64,000 bases of DNA from Cyclospora cayetanensis (taxonomy: Eukaryota > Apicomplexa > Conoidasida > Eucoccidiorida > Eimeriidae), in NCBI RefSeq assembly GCF_002999335.1, contig NW_020312314.1, forward strand, positions 215,911-279,910. Direction: 5' to 3'. The translations under genes were made by a program, and so were the position numbers. Each line of letters begins with the position of its first letter. The stretch's first letter is position 1. Below are positions 55,156-64,000 of the stretch, one piece after another. Under the pieces are notes generated by a model. It ran no database searches. It was not told the DNA's origin and saw nothing but the letters and a program-made list of their open reading frames with translations.

Positions 55156-56114
55156 GGACTGCTTCGTTTCCTAAGCATCCAAGACATGCTTCTCGCCTTC
55201 AAGCTGCACAGTCAACAGGCACTCTTTTCACAATCCTCGCGAGTCCAGGGGGGGCAATTCCTTACTTCCTTCAAACCGCCCTTTGCATTGCTTTCTTGAC
55301 TTGTATCAAAACCTCTCCTGTTTACACTTCTGAGAGAAGGAAGCACAACGGATCTCCGTTTATACAGCGTCTCTGCAAATTATAATTGGCCAGCTAGCAC
55401 TCACTGCAGCATCTGATGCTGCGCAGGACGTATACCTCAAGAAATGGCAGAGACACTTAACTGGTCTCTAGCTCAGAACTGGTTCTCATATGTAAGGTAT
55501 TCTCATTTTGGGGTCGTCTGCGGCCGTTGCAAGCAATAAGCCTTCTACAGTATTAGAGCTAAGGTGTACGCAAAAATATTTATCACTAAGTGCACATGTG
55601 TAGCGCTACGAGTTAGTGCTCTCGAAGAGGTAAAATGTAATTCATTCGCTCGCATCCCAGAGGCTATTAAGCAGGAAAACTCCGTTTGAGGGGCGCTTAT
55701 GCCCAATGGCCAAAAAATTTAAACTAAATGCTAGCCGTTGCTTTTTGGAGTTCCATCATTGCACGCGCCTTCTGAACGCAAAGAATCAGAGGCTCCCCAC
55801 CTCTGACGGTGGACAGTTGCTGATGCTGATGCAATCACCATAAATGCCCTGATTTGGGGGCCTGAGTAAAGCCACAAACTGCAGCACGAAGAGAGTGACT
55901 AGCCAATTGCTCCCGCCAACAGCATCGATGGTTAGAGGCTGGTTACCGCAAGTGACCTTGTTTCGGGCTGCGGCAGGTAAGTACGGGAGAGAAGTATCCG
56001 TGTGTATACCACGCGGACTTGATCACAAGGGCCCAGCTGCCTACCCCTCCCCTGGGTCATCCCTCTTTGTATCCCTTTGTCTTCCCCTCTTCTTCTCACC
56101 CACTATTGGGAACC
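55156..56114. other. Convergent intergenic region
   Basis: This 0.95 kb lies between the ends of two convergent genes. No ORF or repeat that I can support. Confidence 0.5.
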
Positions 56115-57935
56115 TCACATAAAATCAAAGTCTACGAACTCTTCCCTTGGCGTTTCCATGAAGAGCCAACACACAAGGCAAAAAGCTGCAACAGCCAGAG
56201 ACAAGGCCTTCGGCAGCAAAGACCCATACATACCCGCCTGTTCGTTGCAAACATTGAAACTTTGCAGAGAACTGTGACCTCCTCTCCTTCCGTGTGCCTC
56301 AGAGAGCGTCAACCCCTCCAAAGAAGTGGAACGAGGAACTCCACCAGGAACGATACTCTTATCACGATGCACATGACAGCTCTGATCCTGTTGTTCGTGC
56401 TGGTGTCGGTGCGGCGCCTGCCGTGCAGTGATGCGGTGCAGCAGGCTCTGCGATTTCAGTGCTGCGCCGGCCTCGCCATTTGTCTTGCGCATTCCCCCCA
56501 CGCCTAGCTGCGATTGCTCGCCCACCAGCCCTTCTCCTATGAGGCTTTCCCCGGTCATTTGAGCCATGAAGGACTCTTTGAACTGTCGCGCACTCCAGGA
56601 GTCGTAAGAGGTATTGAGGAGGCGCCAGAGGCAAACAACCAGCACCAGGGCAAAGCGTGCGCACCAGCCGAACAGCCCAAAGAGGTTAGCCATACCGCTG
56701 TAGGCACCCTTTCCCTCTGGAGATTCCTCCCCAAAGGCAGACACTCCAAAGGTTGATAAACCCACACCCCGCCTTCCAGAAACTCCGCTAAATTTCCCAA
56801 CCTCTGCAGCCTTCCCAGGTTCAAGGATGTCCACGCTTGGAGTAGTATCCTGCTGTTGAGGACATGGCCAAGGACGCGACAGCGGCTGCTGCTGTTGCAG
56901 TTTCTGCTGATGCCATGAAGGTTGAATTAGATGGGGTAGGATCCCCTTCCGTTGCTGCTGATGCTCCGTCGTCCGTGGCACGAGAGAGGTCTCATGAGAC
57001 TCCTGGAGTAACGCAAAGCCAGCTGAAGTCTGGTTTTGTTGCCGAGTTTTCGGCTCAGCATCGACAGTCCCGCTAGCAAGAGGACCTTGAGTTGTCCCTG
57101 CTTGTGTACTGTACGTGGTCGCAGATCGCGGAAAGAGTCTGTGCATCTCGAGAGAGGCAGTGATTTGAGACAGTTCTCTTTGGTCTGAAGCATCCAGCTC
57201 CAATGGCCCGTCGTCCGATTCCCCTAAGCCTGCACGCATAGTGCCGGCACTTTTTAGGGGATCCTGAACAGTCCAGCTACTGCTTAAACTCCTTAACTTC
57301 TGCTGCTCTTCGAGGGAATCCTGGTGCATCTTTTTAGCCTGCCACGAATAGAGAGACTTGCCGACAGTAGGAGCATCGTGGTTACATGCAGTGTGGTGCT
57401 GCCGAGTTGCAGAGTGCTGTTCCGCATCGACGCTCCTCTGTACAAAGGGGCGCCTGGCTCGAGGCAGGGGGGGCTGGCCTTGGCGAAGTGTGGCTGTGCG
57501 TCCTGTTGAATGCGTTGCAACAGCAGGCACTGAATTCATAGATGCCACTCTGTATGGACTCGGGCTACGGACGCGAGTAGAAGAGGAATACTGAGGCTGA
57601 GATTGATGGGGGGAGAGGTCATTACATTCTGGAAGAGGATTTCTGCTTCGGCTGCGAGAACTGCTCGTAGTCCTCATATAACTCTGTTGTGCCCTTGAAA
57701 GTGTCTGGCGCTGGAGCTGAGCTGAGAAGTTTGAAGAAGAGCGGGATATTGAGGGAGACCGCATCTCTGGGGGTGCAGTAGTTCTGAGGTTTCTTACGAA
57801 TAGCTGCGTCTGCCGGTCTGTGCTGCATGCACTAGGGCGGCGTAGAGGGGGTGCATCATCAAAAATGGTACTGCTGCGCTGTTTTGCTGCAATACTCTGG
57901 GCCAAGGCCCCAGCAGGTGTGGTTGGTAGAGGCAT
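56115..57935 (-). CDS. Intronless protein with two membrane segments, unknown
   Basis: A single 606-codon frame with an ATG at 57935. The N-terminal two thirds are rich in Ser, Arg, Gln and Pro with SR-type patches (SSSRSRSRNPLP) and read as disordered. A hydrophobic segment lies at about residues 428-448 (WCARFALVLVVCLWRLL). A second is near the C-terminus, about 577-597 (LSLAVAAFCLVCWLF), followed by an acidic tail (EEFVDFDFM). There is no signal peptide and no recognised domain. Topology with the long basic N-terminus in the cytosol is an inference. Its length and coherent composition make it unlikely to be chance, and the plus-strand ORFs inside it are shadows. Confidence 0.75.
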   Translation of the reverse strand: MPLPTTPAGALAQSIAAKQRSSTIFDDAPPLRRPSACSTDRQTQLFVRNLRTTAPPEMRSPSISRSSSNFSAQLQRQTLSRAQQSYMRTTSSSRSRSRNPLPECNDLSPHQSQPQYSSSTRVRSPSPYRVASMNSVPAVATHSTGRTATLRQGQPPLPRARRPFVQRSVDAEQHSATRQHHTACNHDAPTVGKSLYSWQAKKMHQDSLEEQQKLRSLSSSWTVQDPLKSAGTMRAGLGESDDGPLELDASDQRELSQITASLEMHRLFPRSATTYSTQAGTTQGPLASGTVDAEPKTRQQNQTSAGFALLQESHETSLVPRTTEHQQQRKGILPHLIQPSWHQQKLQQQQPLSRPWPCPQQQDTTPSVDILEPGKAAEVGKFSGVSGRRGVGLSTFGVSAFGEESPEGKGAYSGMANLFGLFGWCARFALVLVVCLWRLLNTSYDSWSARQFKESFMAQMTGESLIGEGLVGEQSQLGVGGMRKTNGEAGAALKSQSLLHRITARQAPHRHQHEQQDQSCHVHRDKSIVPGGVPRSTSLEGLTLSEAHGRRGGHSSLQSFNVCNEQAGMYGSLLPKALSLAVAAFCLVCWLFMETPREEFVDFDFM

Positions 57936-59509
57936 CTTCTAGCGCAAGTAGTAAGTATTTGTGTGGATGAAACCGTGGGTAGGTTGTAAAGGATGAGTGC
58001 ATCCGCACGCTCGAGGCAAACTACCACAAAATCAGATCGCCGCCTCAAGCCCTTGCAAATGAGGCTTTTAGAGCAGGGCGTGCTCCTACATGAAGGCGGC
58101 GGCTGGGCAAGACAAAACTTCCATGCAGTGAAAGAGAGACAAAAGAGAAAAGACGGTTCAGAAGGAGCCAGACACTACCTAGCATATCCAGTAATCCAGT
58201 TGGAATAAGTATAGCTAATGCAATAGAAAACCGGAAGTGGAGAAATCTGTAAATGCTATAAGAGTGCGAGTTTGTGTTCTTGACCCCCGGAATGATTTGA
58301 GCAGCTCAACGGCGGAAGCAAGGATCTCAGGGAGAGCAGCCAGGCATTTTGGAACCTCAGAACAGAACTACCATAGATTGAAGAAGCTATTACATTATTG
58401 TTTCACGGGAAACTTCGTGTGAAGGAGGATCGTCGCATTTTTTCTTGGGGCTTTTGGTACCCTCCAGGAACTCGGCGGGGTTGGTGGTGTTCGCGCAATT
58501 CCCCCAGTTTGCCATGTGCCAAACGGGGGAATGTTAGGCTGTAGTTACTTATGACTGCCATGTTTCTAATATTTCATTTTGTGCAAAAATCGGGTGTCTG
58601 TCCAGAGATTACTAGTTTTTCTTCTGTCAACTCACCCCAACCAGCGCGTCAGAGGAGTTGGTTTCGGGGCTATCTTAACCGTCATTACCGTCACAGGGTT
58701 GGTTTGTTTTCCGTCAAAAGCAATTGACAATGTGCTCACCTGAGGCAACTGCTCTGGTGATACACTGATCTGAAAGTATACTACTCAATCCCGTGACACA
58801 GCACGCTATGTCGAGCCGACTGACCCACTCATAGGTAATGCAGCGAAAATAAGCTTCACGCACACTTTCTGCCACATTGGCTATGCAATAACTTCTGATG
58901 GGTCGGGTAATGGCTTGCTTGCTTGTACATTTTCCTTGCAGAGTACTGCTAGCTCGATACAAGAAGATGCAATGCTGTGCCCATGTGCGCTACTTTGTAT
59001 GAAGAACTTGGCTTAATTTCTTGCAGTACTCATAGGGTGTGACTGCGCGGACCCTAGCTGTGCCACTTACCTAATGTCGGAAACTTGGAGGAGCACGGAC
59101 AGGGAAAGGTAAAGCTCCTGTGGAAAGTCCAGTAACTTTCTATCGGGTCTGCCTGGGCAGACCTAGCTGGAATGTTACAGTTGGCAGAACCAAATGGCTC
59201 GAGGCAGCTGTTGGCTGCTCAGACACTGGCTGAGGGTGCATCAAGATGTGGGGTTTCCCCTACCAAACTTGTCCGGTTTCCATCAGGCCATTTGATAATT
59301 CGGCTATCAGATTGTCTTCGGCAGTACACTGGGGAGCAGACCTGCTGGCGGTGGAGGTTAAAGATAACACAATGTGTGTTGGGTCGACACAGGCCGGCTT
59401 GCAAGCTAATGTGACCGTAGTAACCTTGCAGCCGGTATAAAGGAGCGGTTTACTAATAGATTAAACGAATGGTCATGCATGCATAAGAGAGTTGAGGGCA
59501 ATTGGAAAA
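57936..59509. other. 1.6 kb intergenic region, no gene
   Basis: This should include the promoter of the 56115 gene. Short ORFs near 59172-59440 lack family signal. No repeat is obvious. Confidence 0.5.
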
Positions 59510-59911
59510 TTATGCACGCCGGAAGGATAGACAGACACTCCAATAGCCTAGATTCCATGGTATAGGAATGTTTCTTGCCTTGAAATACTCAAAAAAGAGG
59601 GGAATAAACCTTGTAGCAGGTTCGTTGGGGGAAAAGAAGTTCAGTATCTGCTCAACTCTCAGAAATTCATCTTCCTGTAGTGATTGCTGCAGGTCTTGCC
59701 TCCCAACACTCCCTGCCTCATACGCTAATGCCAAGATGTCCTCAACAGCAAGCACTGGGGGAACTGAGAAAGCTGAAGGAGAATCCATCACTGCACTTGC
59801 ATATTGATATCTATGACGCTTTGATTCATGAACTTTACAAGGTAAGGGAGTACCTGCTTTATCAATGCGTTTTTTGGGTGTAGCCGGTGTCGTGGCGGAT
59901 GACCGCAGCAT
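59510..59911 (-). CDS. Small unrecognised ORF, possible gene
   Basis: The ATG at 59911 opens 133 codons. The product is compositionally balanced and helix-like (SLQEDEFLRVEQILNFFSPN, then RFIPLFFEYFKARNIPIPWN), which argues for real coding. The last dozen residues may be read-through past a donor. I do not recognise it. A competing plus-strand model starts at 59962. Next to retroelement copy D, it could also be element-derived. Confidence 0.35.
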   Translation of the reverse strand: MLRSSATTPATPKKRIDKAGTPLPCKVHESKRHRYQYASAVMDSPSAFSVPPVLAVEDILALAYEAGSVGRQDLQQSLQEDEFLRVEQILNFFSPNEPATRFIPLFFEYFKARNIPIPWNLGYWSVCLSFRRA

Positions 59912-60559
59912 GAGCACAGAGGCAGCGATTGGACAACTCACCGGTGGAGCTTCCGCGAACAATGGAGTACTTGAGGTTTCAGGAGCGAATGAACGCAGCG
60001 TTTGAACTTTTGGCTAAGAGTGACAAGATAGATGGAGATTTGGAACCTATGGATATTAGGGCCGTTTCAAATACCCTCAGCGCGCTGTTTTCTATGGTTT
60101 CCTTTTCTCCTCACCGTATACACCCTCTCTGACCAGCTCTAGACTGTACAGGACAATGCATATCTATCTATCGTGAGCAAAGTGTCATTTGCATTCGGAG
60201 CTCCAAGCGCATGCAAAAAGCCAAAGAACATAGAAGAGGTGCTCGGGTTAGTGGGCGCAACCTGCTTAGTGCGCAAAGACGGCGCATCGAGGAAGCGGAA
60301 AGGCCCCGCGCAGGCCACTTAGCAATAAAGGAGCCTTTAGAGGATACGGCTACACTTAGGAACCCACAACGGATCAATTGTGCGCGGATAGAAAACTATA
60401 TCTAAGGGCAAGAGTTGCTAGCGTTGTTTGGTACCAGATGTAGAGGGGATCTATTATCCGAAGAAAAGGCAAGCCACTGTAATCTGTCTCTTCACCCCTT
60501 AGCGCCGCCCCTAAAACCCACGTTTGCTGATGAGCAGCAAAAGCCAGGGATTGACAAGG

Positions 60560-62265
60560 CTACCGCATTACACTGTGGCAATAAATCGGAAGTGGATCAT
60601 ATCATCATGCTTTATGGCCTCTCTGTTGGACCCAATCACTATGACGTAATCCTAGGCATGCCATGCGCTGCCCAACGGAAAGCGCACAAGGGACCACCAC
60701 TGCGGGCTATAAGGGCTACAGTGCCGGAGATGCGCTAGGGACGAGCCTCTCCTGATCCCTCCGAAAAGCCATTGCATCTTAGTTGAGTGGGGAAACGTTG
60801 GAGGCTTAACAAGGTGAAGCAGACTCTCCTGAGGGCGGCTCAGCATTGCAGCACGAGAAGACGATTTGAGGATGCTCCCTGTCTTAGAGGCTCTTCAAGG
60901 AGATCTTCATGGAGAAATTTGATTAGCCTTGCACGTAGGAACACAAGGAGCTGGCAAATATAAAGGAGTTTGGAGGTGTGCTGGATGGAGACGAACTACC
61001 AGTGAGCTGGCCACCCCTAGTGTATTAGCATGCCACCCTGTTCCGCGATATCGGAAAGACTCATAGCACGACACGGAGCCTGAGATTTCAACAACTCGTT
61101 TACATAGCGCTGAAGCTACCACAATTGACAACGTCTCTAGGCATAACCGGGCATTGGTACCGGGGAAGGGCGAAAGGTGCAACATGTGCGTCAGCTTTCA
61201 GTACCCCAAACAGCTCATTGTAAATGTGGAGTTCCCGACGCTTTCCATTGACAAATCGCTTGACAAAGTCCATGCCTAGAGAGTCTGCCTTATGTTTAAC
61301 TCCACAGGTGCCTCCCTTCAAATTCCTATTCACCCTGCTGATGGGCTCAAAATGCGTGCATACATCCCACTCATGTACTCGAGTGTATCTGTGTACCATT
61401 AAGAATTTCAAGCGCCCTAGCTTAATTGCAGCGTCAAGTTCTTCGGGAGGTGTAGGAGCACAGGAAGAAGCGGTGGATTGACGTATCAATGGATAGCCTT
61501 GTAAAATTCAGACTTAATGTTCAAGAGCACGTACAGCACCTACGCCGTGCGCTCAGCTGTTGCAAACAGGGAGTTATAAATACATACAAGTGTTTGTCTC
61601 CTACTTTTCCATTAGAACATTTGTGCGTTTGGGATTTTGTGTTTCAGCTGCACTACTTGAGCCAGATTCAGCAATATTAAATAAACACCAAGGCGTGACA
61701 TTCACCAGTAGGAACCTTCGAGGATGTTGTGAGGTTTGGGGGCTTGCATCTTACTACAAGGTAAGTGCTGCTCAATTTGCTTGGAGCGCCTCCTGTTTGA
61801 CTTATCAATCAAAAGAAACGCAGTCTGTGGCCCGGACAGAAGAGGGTTGTTCCGCAGGAATAAGGGACGTCGGCGGCCCAACAATTCCTCCGGTACTTGT
61901 GCTGCCCGATTGTTAGTTTCATTTCTCCCAACAAGACCTGCGTTACTAGTGTACCTGTGTGCACATTTTTCCTGCAAGTCCCGCATCTACAAAGCCTCAA
62001 GTAATGGCTTGTTATTCTTGTCACTTTACTGAGAACCGAGCCACGGCACTCGGCGCAGGAGCTGGAGCTCTATGATATCTCTTGGGGCGTGGAAAAGGGC
62101 GTTGCTGCATTACATCGGCTCAAATCATTGCGCAGGCGGACTATCAGTCTTTTGCATTCCTTAGGCAGACAATTCAGAGTACTCACTGGCTTCAACGGCT
62201 CCTGCAGTACATCTTTCGTGGAGCACATATAATACAGCACAAAAACCATTGCCGCACTCAATAGC
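60560..62265 (+). mobile_element. Decayed Ty3/gypsy element, copy D (plus strand)
   Basis: Plus-strand remnants come in pol order. The end of a retropepsin domain is at 60593-60670 (LSVGPNHYDVILGMPC, the family's YDVILGM signature). The reverse transcriptase near 61485-61690 reads MDSLVKF, then NVQEHVQHLRRALS. The thumb-to-RNase H link at 61730-61916 reads GLASYYK and, at its end, PPVLVLPD. A faint RNase H piece is near 62140-62260 (YQSFAFLRQTIQSTHWLQ). Stops and frameshifts make it inactive. No integrase was recognised downstream. It is the only copy in this orientation. Confidence 0.78.
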
Positions 62266-64000
62266 ACCCCAGCGACTCAAATTTGTGAATTTCGAGCGCG
62301 TTTGTCTGCGGCGTTTCACCGCTTCTACCCAATCGGGGTGCGCCTTACGCTTTTGACAGCCATGATTCCGCCATTGTTGCCAAAATCCAAAAGGGCAAAT
62401 GGGTGAAGTCCCATCACTCTGAGGATTACCTAGAGGGACTCGAAAAATGTGTGGGCTCTGTCGTTCGTACAGTGTAGCTTCGCTCCGCAGTGTCGCTGCT
62501 AGCAAAGCACATGGTATGCTGTTTCCGGGAATAGGGGACTCGCACTTCAATGACCAAGCTTTCACGTTCTTTCTGGCTGGTTTAAATGCGTCTCGCTGCA
62601 GAGGAGCACTCGTTTGCATGCCAGAATGTTAGTCGCTAAACCCGCATCATTCGTCTACACCGGGCTTTGCACAGCCTTTCGCCGCCCTGAGAGAAATCGG
62701 TGGCTGTGGATCTGACTGTTGGACTGTTTGAGGTCAGGGGTTCGGAAGCTATCCACGCGGATGCCAGCAAATGCAGTGAAAGAGCCCAATTAATACTTTA
62801 CCTCATTCACCCCTCGAAACATCATTTAATTGCTTTTAACACATCTTTGGATCTTTCACAGATTTCATTTGCAGTTCTCCCATGAATTCATGCTCTTCCT
62901 GCTGTGCCATTTTACCTACAAATCCGTCGAATGTAGCAGAAAATTTCAAAATGACTTCATGAAATTCAAAAACTTCAAGATTGATTTTTAAAGTCTTTCG
63001 CGTAGGCAAATGACCTGTGGGGCGGGGAGGGAGGTGAGCGGAGGATCCACAGAATGCTGTAGAAACGCTAGATCCTAGGACTCCGGAGAGCCGGGAATTC
63101 ACTGATCAGGTTTTAGGGAAATGGGAATTCGGAACTTTGACCTGAATGGTTCACTAATGAGCGATTGCAAGCTTCGTTGCCTAAGGTGTAATTTACAGCT
63201 CTACTTGACTACCAACGTGATCAGCCGTCGACAATTCACCTCGAGTTTCTTGGTAATCGCTCCTCCCCAGCGCGTCCTTCGCCTGAATTCGCGAAGTTCA
63301 TTTGCGGAAAGTGCTTCAAATGTTCCTAACTATTCCTAGGCGGCCTCTAGACTCAGACCTAGGCGCAGGCACTCTGAAGAATATTACCCTATCTCCGTTC
63401 TTGTTTTGCCTTTTAGGCTTTCGAGTCCATTATACTGCATGCACCACGTTTGATTGCATAGAACTTATGGTATATGCAGAGTGAAGGCATTGCTGTGCTA
63501 CTGTGTATTTTAATCGCCTTTACGCAATTGATGTGTCCTCTGTTTGTCCGTATCAAAAGGCTAAAACAGTTCAGTGCCCCGATGATAGCGAGGCGCGCCG
63601 CCGCCCTGGGGGTGACAGTCTGGTCCACTCCTCGTTGCTGGCTAGCGTTCAGCTGTTTTTCCTTGCCCCTTTTTGCTGCATGTTGGTGCGGACTTGGGTT
63701 TTTCGTTTACGGTGTGCCTTTTTGCGTTTCCCTCTGGCTGCGCAGTGGTGATAGGGGGGAACTCTTGGTGTATGACGCATGAGGCTAGCCTTAACGAACA
63801 GGCACGGATCAGAAGTGGGCATGCATTCACACTTGGCGGGAGGTAGCGCATGAGACGTCTTTTGACCACGTAACGCCTTGTCCTTTCGCAATAGAGCTGT
63901 TAACACTCTGCGACACAGCGAATATGGAAAGCGAGAAAACCAAGACAATGAACCTTTTGGATAAGAATCATTTAAATAGAATTAGGCTAATGAGCTGCAA
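62266..64000. other. Right end, no supported gene
   Basis: Short ORFs on both strands have no family signal. Debris of copy D (integrase, 3' LTR) may lie here but was not recognised. Confidence 0.45.

Overview
The window is nuclear DNA of a coccidian apicomplexan, most likely an Eimeria species. It is intron-rich, with many short GT-AG introns. CAG/CTG runs occur in both coding and noncoding DNA. It also carries decayed Ty3/gypsy retroelements, one with a C-terminal chromodomain. Chromovirus-like elements and CAG-driven homopolymer repeats are established traits of Eimeria. The genus call is an inference, because no rRNA or organelle sequence is present.

Layout. 1-2660: no convincing gene. 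2661-4515 (minus): two-exon gene for a secreted acidic protein. 5415-7641 (plus): five-exon TPR protein resembling the ribosomal-protein chaperone Acl4. 10681-16678 (plus): eight-exon PRP16/DHX38 spliceosomal DEAH helicase, the best-supported gene here. 17530-22883 (minus): about twelve exons of a circularly permuted YqeH/NOA1-type GTPase, including one likely GC-AG intron. 24728-26090 (minus) and 47873-49466 (plus): two GT31 glycosyltransferase paralogues, each with two exons and the same intron position and phase, in opposite orientation. 26100-47800, between them: a repeat graveyard with a 0.5 kb inverted repeat, a tRNA-Ser-like fragment and at least three broken chromovirus pol copies, all on the minus strand. 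51876-55155 (plus): seven-exon cysteine-motif protein of unknown function. 56115-57935 (minus): intronless 606-residue protein with two membrane segments. 59500-62300: a small unrecognised ORF and a fourth broken retroelement copy, this one on the plus strand.

The gene-rich left third holds housekeeping functions (splicing, ribosome and organelle-ribosome assembly). The middle is transposon-derived and has no intact gene. Gene models were assembled by hand from reading frame, protein-family continuity and splice phase. Exon borders marked as exact are phase-consistent; they have not been confirmed by RNA.
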